Below are positions 35,571-44,886 of a DNA stretch of 64,000 bases, in pieces. The position numbers and the translations under genes were made by a program. The notes under the pieces were generated by a model. The model saw only the letters and a list, made by a program, of their open reading frames with translations. It had not been told where the DNA came from and made no database searches. Position 1 is the stretch's first letter. Each line of letters begins with the position of its first letter. The DNA comes from an uncultured Clostridia bacterium (GTDB lineage: Bacteria > Bacillota > Clostridia > Oscillospirales > Acutalibacteraceae): NCBI GenBank assembly GCA_944412495.1, contig CALYBL010000029.1:153770-217769 (forward strand). The letters are read 5' to 3'.

Positions 35571-36674
35571 TCATTCAAACATGTCCGCTATCCTCTCAAG
35601 CTGATTCCTTATATCTATGTGCTGAGGGCAGGCCCGCTCGCATTTTCCGCACTTTATGCAGTCCGACGCCTTGCCATAGGTTTCTGTATAATTTGAGTAA
35701 TACACCTTATGGGTGGAAAAGCCCTCAAGCTCAGACCTTTTTTCGGCATTGAACAGCTCAAAGTATCTCGGAATAGCAATATTCTTTGGGCACTCCGTCA
35801 GGCAGTAGCCGCAGGATGTGCACGGTATGGAAATGCTCGAATTGATTATGTCTGCCGCCCTTTCCACTATCTCAAGCTCTTCCTTCGTCATGGGCTTGAA
35901 ATCCTGCATATTCGCGGTATTGTCCAAAAGCTGTTCCATGCTCGACATTCCGCTGAGCACCATCATTACATGCTCAAGGCTTGCGGCATATCTTATCGCC
36001 CACGCAGCCGGCGACGAGTTCGGCGCATATGACTTAAACAGGTCCTCCGCCTCCTTTGGTACATTGGCGAGCGCTCCGCCCTTTACCGGCTCCATCACTA
36101 TGACCGGCTTTCCGTGCCGCACCGCCGTCTCATAGCATTTGCGGGACTGTATGCTGCCGCTTTCCCAGTCAAGATAATTTATCTGGAGCTGCACAAACTC
36201 AGTCTCGGGGTGCGCGGTGAGAATCTCATCAAGCAGCTCGGCCGTGTCGTGAAAGGAAAAGCCTATCTTTTTTATCTTACCCTCGTCCCTTTTGCGGGCT
36301 ATAAATTCAAACGCCTTGTATTTTTCGGCAATAGCATAATGATTCACACCGAGATTATGCAGCAGGTAATAATCGAAATAATCCACCCCGCACTTTTCAA
36401 GCTGCTCGTTGAAAATGCGCTCCAAATCGTCCGCCGACTTTAAAAACATAGTCGGCATTTTTGTCGCCAGAGTAAAGCTGTCCCGCGGATGCCTCTTGAC
36501 AAGCGCATCTCTTATCACCGTCTCGCTCTTGAAATTATGATACATATACGCCGTGTCAAAATATGTAAAGCCGCGCTCTAAAAATATATCAGTCATTTTG
36601 CAGACGGTATCGATATCTACCGCGTCATTCTCAAGCAGCGGCAGCCGCATAAATCCGAATCCGAGCTTTTTCAT
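35571..36674 (-). CDS. Aldo/keto reductase with C-terminal 4Fe-4S ferredoxin domain
   Basis: A 367-aa cytoplasmic oxidoreductase. The (beta/alpha)8 domain (1-285) carries FDTAYMYHNF (catalytic Asp/Tyr), KMPTMFL (Lys) and YYLLHNLG (His). The C-terminal part holds two cluster motifs, CTSCGYCLTECPKNIAIP and CIKCGKCERACPQHIDI. This fused type is common in strict anaerobes; electrons may come from ferredoxin rather than NADPH. GGGGG lies before the ATG. It is monocistronic with its own terminator. Substrate unknown. Confidence 0.94.
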   Translation of the reverse strand: MKKLGFGFMRLPLLENDAVDIDTVCKMTDIFLERGFTYFDTAYMYHNFKSETVIRDALVKRHPRDSFTLATKMPTMFLKSADDLERIFNEQLEKCGVDYFDYYLLHNLGVNHYAIAEKYKAFEFIARKRDEGKIKKIGFSFHDTAELLDEILTAHPETEFVQLQINYLDWESGSIQSRKCYETAVRHGKPVIVMEPVKGGALANVPKEAEDLFKSYAPNSSPAAWAIRYAASLEHVMMVLSGMSSMEQLLDNTANMQDFKPMTKEELEIVERAADIINSSISIPCTSCGYCLTECPKNIAIPRYFELFNAEKRSELEGFSTHKVYYSNYTETYGKASDCIKCGKCERACPQHIDIRNQLERIADMFE

Positions 36675-36833
36675 TTTTCAGACCCCCAAATCAAATCCGG
36701 CACTTCAGATGCAAGCACACAGCCGGCTTTTATAGATAAATAATATCATAATGGTTTACTAAAATCAAACATCCACTTATATATACCTGCTGTCCCAAAA
36801 AATAAATATCCGTTCACTTAACTTTTTTATGCT

Positions 36834-36862
36834 AAAAAAACGCCGTCAAAAACATGACGGCG
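36834..36862 (-). terminator. Intrinsic terminator of the polysaccharide cluster
   Basis: CGCCGTCA with TGACGGCG, six-base loop, seven T on minus; 16 bp after the sugar-transferase stop. The plus side has CTTTTT, so it may work in both directions. Confidence 0.9.
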
Positions 36863-36878
36863 GCTTTTTGCATTTATG

Positions 36879-37532
36879 TTAAACAAACGCGCATTTTATC
36901 GTGCGGCAGAGTATCAGAAAATCCTCTTTTATCGAAATGTCCTTGATATAATCGAGATTTATCTGCATTTTCTGCGGCAGTATTTCCTCAATGTAATACC
37001 TCTCAGGGTCCTCCCTGCCGGAAAGCATATCATTTTCATGCCGGAATTTGATAGACGCCATGCCCGTTATTCCCGGACGCACCAGCAGCGTAGCCATCAT
37101 CTCGTCGGTGTACTCATTTACATAACGCCTAACCTCCGGCCGCGGACCGACAAGACTCATATGTCCCGCAAGCACATTTAAGAACTGAGGGAATTCATCC
37201 AATCGGGTCTTGCGCAGGAAATGTCCAAAGCGCGTGATGCGCGGATCCCTGTCGCCGACCGTGAGCTTTGCTCCTATCTTGTCGGCGTCCTGTACCATTG
37301 TCCTGAATTTGAATATGCGGAAATTACTGTCATACCTCCCCACGCGCTCCTGTCTGTAAAACACCGGGCCCTTAGATGTGCACTTGACCAAAATCCCGCA
37401 TATAATAAGCACCGGCGAGGTTATTATAAGCAGTAGAAGGCAGACAAAAATATCGAAAAAGCGCTTGAGCGCAAATGTCGCCCCGCGCTTTGCAAGATAC
37501 GGCAGATATTTTTTCACCTCATCATTTTGCAT
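36879..37532 (-). CDS. Polyprenyl-phosphate sugar-1-phosphate transferase (bacterial sugar transferase)
   Basis: A 217-aa membrane-bound initiating transferase that loads a sugar phosphate onto undecaprenyl phosphate. It has one N-terminal hydrophobic hairpin (KRFFDIFVCLLLLIITSPVL) and the family blocks GPVFYRQERVG, FKFRTM, KTRLDEFPQFLNVL and MSLVGPRPE. I start it at MQNDEVKKYLPYL, overlapping the aminotransferase stop by 11 bp; an ATG 12 codons earlier is possible. It is the last gene of the cluster. The donor sugar is probably the amino sugar made by its neighbours (inference). Confidence 0.92.
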   Translation of the reverse strand: MQNDEVKKYLPYLAKRGATFALKRFFDIFVCLLLLIITSPVLIICGILVKCTSKGPVFYRQERVGRYDSNFRIFKFRTMVQDADKIGAKLTVGDRDPRITRFGHFLRKTRLDEFPQFLNVLAGHMSLVGPRPEVRRYVNEYTDEMMATLLVRPGITGMASIKFRHENDMLSGREDPERYYIEEILPQKMQINLDYIKDISIKEDFLILCRTIKCAFV

Positions 37533-38697
37533 GCTGGGCGGCAATTTCTCTGACTGCTTTTGCGACATATTCTACATCATCCTTCGTCATGGCCGGATAC
37601 AGCGGTATCGACAGCTCTTCATCAAACAACTTTTCCGCATTCGGATATTGGCCGCGGCACGTGTTATAATTGTTTACATAAAACGGGTGCAGGTGCACGG
37701 GTATGAAGTGCACGCTTATGCCTATATTATAGTCCTCCGTCATAATGCGGGCAAACTCGTCGCGGCCTATGCTGAGCTCATCGCTCTTTATCCTTATCGC
37801 GTACAGATGCCACGCATGCCGGCCCATATCGGATATTTTCAGCGGCTCTACGCCCTTCACACCCTCAAACGCCCTGCCGTAGATGTAGGCGTATTCCTCT
37901 CTCAGGCTCTGCATGGCGTCCAGCTTGTCAAGCTGCGCAAGGCCCAGTGCGGCGGCGATATCCGTCATATTATATTTATGCCCCGCGTACTGCACCTCAT
38001 ACCTCCATGAGCCACCCTTTGAGTATCTGTTCCACGCATTCCTGCTCATTCCGTGAAGCGACATCACCCTCGCTCTGCTTATAAACTCCTCATCGTCAGA
38101 GGTCAGCATGCCGCCCTCACCTGTGGACAAATTCTTTGTAGCGTAAAAGCTGAAGGCTGTCGCGTTATGTCCCCCGCCGACGGGAGTGCCCTTATATGTA
38201 GCACATACGGCGTGTGCGGCATCCTCTACGACAAACAGCCCGTTTTTTTCCGCTATGCCGTTTATCTTGTCCATATCGCAGGCCTGCCCGGCATAATGCA
38301 CGGGGATTATGCCCTTTGTTTTGGGCGTTATCTTTTTCTCTATCTCCTCCGGCGAGATAAGCCCGGTATCCGGGTCTATGTCTGCGAACACAGGCGTTGC
38401 ACCGGTATGAACTATCGTATTGACGGTAGAGCAGAAGGTGTACGGCGTGGTTATAACCTCGTCCCCCTGCCCGACGCCGTGTGAGAGCAGCGCAAGATGC
38501 AGCGCCGCCGTGCAGGAATTGACCGCCAGCGCGTATTTCGCGCCGACAATAGATGCAAACTTCTCCTCAAACTCCGACACCTTTGGCCCTCTCGACCACC
38601 AGTTTGATTCTATGGCCTCCGTTACTCCCTTAAGCTCGTCCCCGTCGTGGCAAGGCAGGCCGTAAGGCAGAAAGTCCTTTCTTTTTTCCAGTGACAT
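37522..38697 (-). CDS. DegT/DnrJ/EryC1/StrS sugar aminotransferase
   Basis: A 391-aa PLP enzyme that aminates nucleotide-linked keto sugars. AVNSCTAALHLALLSHGVG, VITTPYTFCSTVNTI, PVHYAGQACDMD, VEDAAHAVCATYKG and the PLP lysine in FYATKNLSTGEGGML are visible. GAGGAGAAAAATAT precedes the ATG at 38697. With the 4,6-dehydratase upstream it could make a 4-amino-4,6-dideoxy-HexNAc such as a bacillosamine or QuiNAc4N precursor. Confidence 0.95.
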   Translation of the reverse strand: MSLEKRKDFLPYGLPCHDGDELKGVTEAIESNWWSRGPKVSEFEEKFASIVGAKYALAVNSCTAALHLALLSHGVGQGDEVITTPYTFCSTVNTIVHTGATPVFADIDPDTGLISPEEIEKKITPKTKGIIPVHYAGQACDMDKINGIAEKNGLFVVEDAAHAVCATYKGTPVGGGHNATAFSFYATKNLSTGEGGMLTSDDEEFISRARVMSLHGMSRNAWNRYSKGGSWRYEVQYAGHKYNMTDIAAALGLAQLDKLDAMQSLREEYAYIYGRAFEGVKGVEPLKISDMGRHAWHLYAIRIKSDELSIGRDEFARIMTEDYNIGISVHFIPVHLHPFYVNNYNTCRGQYPNAEKLFDEELSIPLYPAMTKDDVEYVAKAVREIAAQHAK

Positions 38698-39077
38698 ATA
38701 TTTTTCTCCTCTCAAATCCAAGCTTGATTAAAGCAATCGCAGAAGCAGCGCGGCTTTAAGCGTCACAGCATGGATTTCACATTCCTTTATATATGGAAAA
38801 TCTCTTACAAATATCAAGGGGCAGCTAAATTGCATCAATGGCTGCACAGGACGGCATCGCATCCGGCTCTCAGCAGCCCACTGCAGGACGTCCTGTGCAA
38901 GCGGCATTCCTGCTCTCTTAGAGCCGGGCAGAGTACCTCATGTTGCGATATCCGCCGATTGAGCTTTAGCTTCTGTACTAAATCGGATAAACGGCCAAAG
39001 ACACATCTGCCGTGATAGTATGGCCGGCGTCCGCCATTATCTGTGTGACATGGCTTCGTATTCGCAGCATAGTTTAA
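38698..39077. other. 380 bp without a gene; interlocked inverted repeats
   Basis: Between the glycosyltransferase and aminotransferase genes. GCACAGGACG (38844-38853) pairs with CGTCCTGTGC (38889-38898), and CCGGCTCT (38863-38870) pairs with AGAGCCGG (38920-38927). The arms alternate, as in a pseudoknot. A 12-bp palindrome CAGGACGTCCTG lies at 38884-38895. No ORF is supported. Confidence 0.55.
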
Positions 39078-40307
39078 TCACAGAACCTCTGTTTCCTCAA
39101 GTGCTGCAATAAATTTTTTGGCAAGATTGCGGTAGTCGTGATACTCCTTGACATAGGCAAGACCCTTTTGCCCCATCTCATACCGCTCTTCCGGCGTCAT
39201 TGCGGCTATTTTGCCGACCGCGTCGGCCACTGCCTGCGGGTCGGCCGCGGGAATTGAAAGTCCGCCGCCGCTGTCGCGCACGGGGTCGTTCGGAGCCTCC
39301 ACCGCATTTATTATCGGCTTTGCCGCCATAAGATAATCATAAAACTTGTTCATGCCGGCGCCGTATTTGTAAAGCGGGCTCTTTTTCGCGCCTATATACA
39401 GCACATCCGCCATCTTAAGCATGGTGAGAGCCTGGTTTTTCGTAACGCTGTCTACAAAATAAACATTTTTAAGTCCCAGCGAGCGTGCCTGCTCCTTAAG
39501 CTTGGGCTTTACCACGCCGTCGCCGACAAGTACAACTGCCTTGCCGCCGTCCATAAGCGCGGCGGAGCTGATTAGGTCCTCAAGCGAATTAGATATCGCG
39601 TGGCCGCCGGCGTACATGACTATGAATTTGCCCTCGTCCCTCAGCCTGTCGATAAGCGCCTTATCCTCAGGCGGCGCCGGCTCCGACGTGTCCTCCGCCA
39701 GTATCCCGTTCGGCACTGCGCGGAATTTCGCGTCGCTTACTCCGCGCTCACGCATATATATGTCCGCGGCGGGAAGTATCGATATTACCCTGAAGCTGTC
39801 CTTTAGGGCCTTATCGGTCACATGCTGCATAAATTTCATGGCCGGATTTTTATCTGTGATATTGCCCATTTCATAAAGCGTCTGCGGCCATATGTCATGT
39901 ATTTCAAAATACAGGCGTGCTCCGGCGTGCTTTGCTATCTTCTCCGCCGGGTATATGTCGAACGGATAAGTCGATGATGCGATAACGACGTCCGGCTTGA
40001 GTTCCTCAGCAAGTCTTTTCGCATGGCTGCTGAGCTGTCTTACAAACGAAAACATGTTGCGCACACGCCCGAGGTTGTTTCCGTGATACTTGTTCGTCTT
40101 TATCCACAGATAATCTACGCCGTCTATATTTTCCGTCGTGAAGCTTTTCTCTATGACGGGATTCTTTTTTCGCAGATGCGAAAAATCCGCCGCTATCATC
40201 GTGACGCTGTGCCCCGCCTTCGCCCACTCAACCGACATAAAATACGGCCGAAACTCCATGCCGTGATACACCGACCCGGCGTAATGGTTTATATATACTA
40301 TATTCAA
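39078..40307 (-). CDS. Glycosyltransferase family 4
   Basis: A 409-aa GT-B glycosyltransferase. The N-terminal acceptor domain starts MNIVYINHYAGSVYHGMEF; the donor domain includes IVMYAGGHAISNSLEDLI, VVLVGDGVVKPKL and a YGAGMNKFYDYLMAAKPII region with the usual Glu position replaced. It resembles the WbuB/fucosaminyl-type enzymes that extend lipid-linked sugars in the cytoplasm. TTG start with GGGGGAATAGCC upstream. Donor and acceptor not determined. Confidence 0.92.
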   Translation of the reverse strand: MNIVYINHYAGSVYHGMEFRPYFMSVEWAKAGHSVTMIAADFSHLRKKNPVIEKSFTTENIDGVDYLWIKTNKYHGNNLGRVRNMFSFVRQLSSHAKRLAEELKPDVVIASSTYPFDIYPAEKIAKHAGARLYFEIHDIWPQTLYEMGNITDKNPAMKFMQHVTDKALKDSFRVISILPAADIYMRERGVSDAKFRAVPNGILAEDTSEPAPPEDKALIDRLRDEGKFIVMYAGGHAISNSLEDLISSAALMDGGKAVVLVGDGVVKPKLKEQARSLGLKNVYFVDSVTKNQALTMLKMADVLYIGAKKSPLYKYGAGMNKFYDYLMAAKPIINAVEAPNDPVRDSGGGLSIPAADPQAVADAVGKIAAMTPEERYEMGQKGLAYVKEYHDYRNLAKKFIAALEETEVL

Positions 40308-40917
40308 GGCTATTCCCCCACTAAATCATCGTCTGTTTTTCGCTTTGCACCATGCAAAGCCGGACCTTGCCCACAACAGCTCTTTTTTGATAAATAAGTT
40401 TACCATAATATTATTATGTAAATCAGCCCGGCATAATCGCTCCGTCGCGGATTGGCTGGCCGAAAATGCGGCATATCAGATGCAAAAGCCTTATTTAAGC
40501 CGGCCCGGCACGCAGGGCTATTATCATGCAATTAAAATTCAGCAATGCGGCGGCGCATAAAGCGGATTTACCTGCCATAGCGACTAAATAACGGCTAATG
40601 TCAGCCTTCGTCAAAAATAATATCAACCGGTGCGCTCTCAAGGTCTGCGGCAAAAGCATTCATCATACCGCAGCAAGGCTTAGATTCGCTTAAGTAATTT
40701 CATCTGTCAAGGCCGCCGGAGCAGCAGTATATATTTACCAAGACGACTTAGCTGGCCAGCTTTTTAACAAGAGGCGCGCGGCACGCCAGCGCATCAGAGG
40801 TCGCTTATTTGGCAAACAGATACATCCGGCCGCGGCCGGCGATGGCTTTACGGCGTCTTTTAAGGCCGCAAGGTCCTTTTACCGCTGCGGCATTAAAGCA
40901 AGCCGCAATTCAACAGC
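40308..40917. other. About 610 bp without a gene; AT palindrome near the 5' side
   Basis: At 40399-40422 TTTACCATAATA faces TATTATGTAAA, a near-perfect AT-rich inverted repeat about 95 bp before the glycosyltransferase start. It could be an operator and contains a possible minus-strand -35 (TTTACA) with a weak -10. The rest shows no gene. Confidence 0.5.
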
Positions 40918-40944
40918 AAAAGCCCTGAACCCGAAAGTCAGGGC
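40918..40944 (-). terminator. Terminator of the dehydratase-dehydrogenase pair
   Basis: GCCCTGA with TCAGGGC and a nine-base loop on minus, followed by TTTTGCTGTT; 16 bp after the dehydrogenase stop. Confidence 0.75.
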
Positions 40945-40959
40945 CGTTTAAGCGGCCGT

Positions 40960-42267
40960 CTAAAGCCTGTGTATATTATCGCCGTCTATTCCCGCCATAA
41001 GATTTCGCGTATCGAAGACAAGGCGTGAGCTCTCAGCGATAAGCGCCGCGTCATACGCGCTGTGGTCGGTAGCTATGACGACTATATCCGCCGCCTCCAG
41101 CACAGCCTTATCAAGGCCGGCCGACTTAAGCGTTTTACCGTCAATATCCACCTGCGGCACAAACGGGTCGTTGTAGGAAAAGTCACAGCCGTATTGGATA
41201 AACAGCCTCGCCATTTCTATCGCCGGCGATTCGCGTATATCGTTGATATTCGGCTTGTACGCCATGCCGAGCATAAGCACCTTTGAGCCCTTGAGCGGCT
41301 TGCCGGCATTGTTCAGCACTTCACCCACGCGCGATACGCAGTACTGCGGCATGCCGCTGTTAATTTCGCACGCCGCTTCTATCATGCTTGTGGAGCACTT
41401 ATACTCCTTGGCCTTATATGTCAGATACATCGGGTCGACGGGGATGCAGTGGCCTCCGGGCCCCGGTCCGGGATAAAACGCCATAAAGCCGTAGGGCTTT
41501 GTCTTTGCGGCGTCTATTACCTCCCATACGGGGATATCCATTTTTTCGCATATCTTTGCAAACTCGTTTACCAGCGCTATATTTACAAACCTGAAGGAAT
41601 TTTCCAGTATCTTTTCAAGCTCTGCTACCTTTGGGCTTGAGACGGGATGTATGGCTCCCTCAAGCACCGTGCCGTAATACAGCGCCGCAAGCTCGGTGCA
41701 TACCGGTGTGACGCCGCCGACCACCTTGGGGGTGTTGCGGGTGTTGTATTTTTTGTTGCCGGGGTCGACACGCTCGGCAGAAAAGGCCAAGAATATGTCC
41801 TTTCCTATCTCAAAGCCGCGTTTTTCAAGCAAAGGCTGTACTATCTCCTCCGTTGTCCCGGGATAGGTGGTGCTCTCCAGCACCACCAGCGTACCGGCGG
41901 AAACATTTTCCGCCACCTCCTCAGCCGCGCTGCGCACATATGATATGTCCGGCTGATAGTGGCTGTCTATCGGCGTCGGCACGCATATTACTATTACATC
42001 ACACTCTGCAAGCTTTGAAAAATCCGCCGACGCAGACAGCTTGCCCGTGTCCCTGAGCTCCTTTACCGTATCACTGCTCACATCAAGGATATGGCTTTTG
42101 CCGGAATTTATTATGTCAACCACGGCCCCGTTTACATCAAAGCCTGTGGAGCAAAGCCCCGACATCGCGTTATTTACAAGCAGCGGCAGACCGACATAGC
42201 CCATTCCTATTATTCCCGCTGCCGCCGATTTATTCTCCAATTTGCCGCGAAGGCTGTCACTGTACAT
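40960..42267 (-). CDS. UDP-N-acetylhexosamine 6-dehydrogenase (nucleotide sugar dehydrogenase)
   Basis: A 435-aa UDP-glucose/GDP-mannose dehydrogenase family member of the WbpA/TviB branch, which oxidises UDP-HexNAc to the uronic acid. NAD fold GIIGMGYVGLPLLVNN, VPTPIDSHYQPDISYV, ESTTYPGTTEE, FSAERVDPGN and the catalytic Cys in GPGPGGHCIPVDP are visible. The ATG at 42267 has GGGGAG at good distance and overlaps the previous stop by 11 bp. It probably oxidises a UDP-sugar of the surface polymer; exact substrate unknown. Confidence 0.95.
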   Translation of the reverse strand: MYSDSLRGKLENKSAAAGIIGMGYVGLPLLVNNAMSGLCSTGFDVNGAVVDIINSGKSHILDVSSDTVKELRDTGKLSASADFSKLAECDVIVICVPTPIDSHYQPDISYVRSAAEEVAENVSAGTLVVLESTTYPGTTEEIVQPLLEKRGFEIGKDIFLAFSAERVDPGNKKYNTRNTPKVVGGVTPVCTELAALYYGTVLEGAIHPVSSPKVAELEKILENSFRFVNIALVNEFAKICEKMDIPVWEVIDAAKTKPYGFMAFYPGPGPGGHCIPVDPMYLTYKAKEYKCSTSMIEAACEINSGMPQYCVSRVGEVLNNAGKPLKGSKVLMLGMAYKPNINDIRESPAIEMARLFIQYGCDFSYNDPFVPQVDIDGKTLKSAGLDKAVLEAADIVVIATDHSAYDAALIAESSRLVFDTRNLMAGIDGDNIHRL

Positions 42268-44194
42268 CCGTCTGTTCTCCCCTGTCATCAACTGCACCCT
42301 TACTCTGTGAATCGTTTGCTCCGGCAGAGCCTTCCTCCTGTCCGCCGGTTTCCGTATCAGCCGCCTGAATATCGTCGTGCTCAAAGGTCGGCACGAGCCG
42401 GCGAACTTCATTGAACATGTCGTTTATATCCTCGCTGTCAAGCGTGGACTGGAGTGTTTTTATCTCCGACGCAAAATCCGACTGGTCGAACTCAAGCGGC
42501 TTCATCACGAATATTTTGGCGTTGCTGGTCTTTGTGACGTTTTCGTCCTTGAGGCTTATCTCCTCAAAAAGCTTGTCGCCCGGGCGCAGTCCCGTAAACA
42601 CAATCTTTATGTCCTCATTTGGCTGCAGGCCGGAAAGCTTTATAAGGTCGCAGGCAAGGTCATATATTTTTACAGGCTCGCCCATGTCCAGCACAAAAAT
42701 TTCGCCGCCGTTCGCCATGGCGCCGGCCTCCAGCACAAGCTGCACCGCCTCGGGTATCGTCATAAAATAGCGCCGCATGTCGGGATGCGTCACCGTTACC
42801 GGCCCGCCGCGCTCAATCTGCTTTTGGAAGGTCGGCACGACGCTGCCGTTTGAGCCTAAAACATTGCCGAACCGCACCGCGGCAAAGTCGGTGTCTGACA
42901 GTCCGTTGAGCATTTGTATCGTCATTTCCGCAATGCGCTTCGAGGCGCCCATTATGTTAGTCGGGTTGACCGCCTTGTCGGTAGAGATAAGTATCATCTT
43001 CTCGACGCCGTGCATTATTGCGGCATTTGCCACGTTTAGAGTGCCGAACACGTTGTTTTTTATCGCCTCGCGCGGATTAATCTCCATCATAGGCACGTGC
43101 TTGTGCGCCGCTGCATGGAATATTATCTGCGGCTTGGTTTCGTCAAAAACCTCCTTAAGCCGTTTGCTGTCTCTTACGGAGCCGAGCTTAAGGCAGTACT
43201 GCCCGGCGTATTTTTCCTTTAATTCCGCGTCTATATAAAACAGGCCGTTTTCGTTAAAATCGTATATTACGAGCTTTGCGCAGCCGAAGGAGAGCACCTG
43301 ACGGCATATCTCAGAGCCTATGGAGCCGGCACCGCCGGTGACCATGACCACCTTGCCGCATATAAAGTCCCTGACCGTCTGCATGTTAAGATGTACGCTG
43401 TCGCGTCTCAGCAGCTCCTCAAGGTTTATGTTTGCGACCACCGCGGTGTTAAGGTCGACATCGGCTATGTTGCCGAATCTGCGCACAGGGCATTTCATCT
43501 GGCGGCAGACCTCCAGCACATACTCCAGCGTTTCCCTGTCCGCTGTCGGAATGGCGACTATAACCTCGTCCACAAAATATTTTTTTATGGCTTCCTTCAT
43601 CTGCTGGCGGCCGCCGTATATCTTGATGCCACCCAAGCGCTTGCCGATAAGCGATTCGTCATCGTCAATAAATACGACCGGACGCATATTTTCATGCGGA
43701 CTTGACAGCTTGTTCTGCAAAAAACGACCCGCCTCGCCGGCACCGTATATCAGCACTCGCTTATCGCCTGCACTTCGGCTGAAGCGTGCGTTCGTCGCCG
43801 TCACAAGGCGTATTGAAAAGCGGCCGAGTATCATAAGCAGGAATGAAAGTATGCAAACGCCCGCCACAAACTCGAACATATACCCGGTCTCAAGCCAGCG
43901 GTGCCCTACGGCCAGTATGACAAAAGAAACAAAGGATGATATCATCTGCCTGAGGCTGTCGCCGAGTCCCATATGCTTCCACACGCTGCGGTAGCAGCCC
44001 GCTATCAAATTGACTAAAAATATGACCGCAAATGTCGAAAGTATAAACTGCGTCTGATAATGCTGCATAGCGTACGGCGGATTGTCAAGGTTAGAATACC
44101 TGAAGCGGTACATTGCAAAGGTAGACAGCGCAACCGCCAAAAGGTCCCACAGCATAAACGCTATCTGCGATAATCTTTTCTTCAGCTTGTCCAT
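42257..44194 (-). CDS. Membrane nucleotide-sugar 4,6-dehydratase (CapD/PglF-like)
   Basis: A 645-aa protein: four membrane spans (about 12-28, 48-68, 82-98, 106-126), a first Rossmann domain (YGAGEAGRF), and a C-terminal dehydratase domain with GGAGSIGSEICRQ, AAAHKHVPMME and ISTDKAVNPTNIMGASKR. The position of the usual catalytic Tyr is Met, as in PglF/FlaA1-type UDP-GlcNAc dehydratases. It makes UDP-4-keto-6-deoxy-GlcNAc at the membrane. The C-terminal ~50 residues are acidic and Gln/Gly-rich. First gene of the cluster behind a strong promoter. Confidence 0.95.
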   Translation of the reverse strand: MDKLKKRLSQIAFMLWDLLAVALSTFAMYRFRYSNLDNPPYAMQHYQTQFILSTFAVIFLVNLIAGCYRSVWKHMGLGDSLRQMISSFVSFVILAVGHRWLETGYMFEFVAGVCILSFLLMILGRFSIRLVTATNARFSRSAGDKRVLIYGAGEAGRFLQNKLSSPHENMRPVVFIDDDESLIGKRLGGIKIYGGRQQMKEAIKKYFVDEVIVAIPTADRETLEYVLEVCRQMKCPVRRFGNIADVDLNTAVVANINLEELLRRDSVHLNMQTVRDFICGKVVMVTGGAGSIGSEICRQVLSFGCAKLVIYDFNENGLFYIDAELKEKYAGQYCLKLGSVRDSKRLKEVFDETKPQIIFHAAAHKHVPMMEINPREAIKNNVFGTLNVANAAIMHGVEKMILISTDKAVNPTNIMGASKRIAEMTIQMLNGLSDTDFAAVRFGNVLGSNGSVVPTFQKQIERGGPVTVTHPDMRRYFMTIPEAVQLVLEAGAMANGGEIFVLDMGEPVKIYDLACDLIKLSGLQPNEDIKIVFTGLRPGDKLFEEISLKDENVTKTSNAKIFVMKPLEFDQSDFASEIKTLQSTLDSEDINDMFNEVRRLVPTFEHDDIQAADTETGGQEEGSAGANDSQSKGAVDDRGEQTDVQ

Positions 44195-44770
44195 AACACT
44201 TATCTTTTCCCATCAATTAAAATAGCGGACATTTCCTCACAGTACACTGTTAATTTAAAATATCCGCTCATAAACTCCGAGTTTCCACCAATTACATTAA
44301 TTCTCACTTAGATATTATACGAAATACGGACGTTAAAGTCAATCTCTACACATATTACAGTAATTTAATATTTCAATTTTTACATAACCCGTGTTATAAT
44401 GTTTTATATACAGATTTTATGTCGCACTGCGCTTTGTGTACACCGCACTGCTGCAGAGGCCGGGCGGCTTTATATGTGAGCTGCCGCGCCGGGCTCTTCA
44501 TCTGCAGAAGATGCTTGCATGAGGCGCACGGCGCATGCTTATATCAATTTGTCAGCCTTTCGACGGCCTTATGACCTTGCAGCAGATTCTTAGTCCGTTT
44601 TTTTGCTGTATGCGCACACCCGCTGCATTGCCGAAGCACTGCGGTATATGCTTATCAATACAGCGGCAAAGCATTTTTACATATGGATTACACTCTGACA
44701 CGCTTATCCTGCACCGTCATTATTGTTATTTTTGGCGGCGTATGAGCTGCTTAAACCTATGTTTATGCGC
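44195..44770. other. About 580 bp divergent region without a gene
   Basis: Holds the minus-strand promoter at 44314-44342. A compound inverted repeat at about 44451-44507 (CTGCAGA with TCTGCAG outside, GGCGGC with GCTGCC inside) is the only other structure. No ORF is supported. Confidence 0.5.
44314..44342 (-). promoter_or_regulatory. Promoter of the polysaccharide cluster
   Basis: TTGACT (44337-44342 on minus), 17-bp spacer, perfect TATAAT (44314-44319), 120 bp before the dehydratase start. Confidence 0.82.
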
Positions 44771-44799
44771 TTGTGCATACAGGACATTTAACATATATG
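44771..44799 (+). promoter_or_regulatory. Candidate promoter of the dnaD-dnaI-thiD genes
   Basis: TTGTGC, 17-bp spacer, TATATG, about 90 bp before the TTG start. Confidence 0.4.
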
Positions 44800-44886
44800 A
44801 TATGAGCATTTCAGCCTGCTGTCCGCGCAGTTTGGCTAGAAAAGGCTGCAGGCAATAAGCACAATCAAGCAGCGGAGGTTAATATA

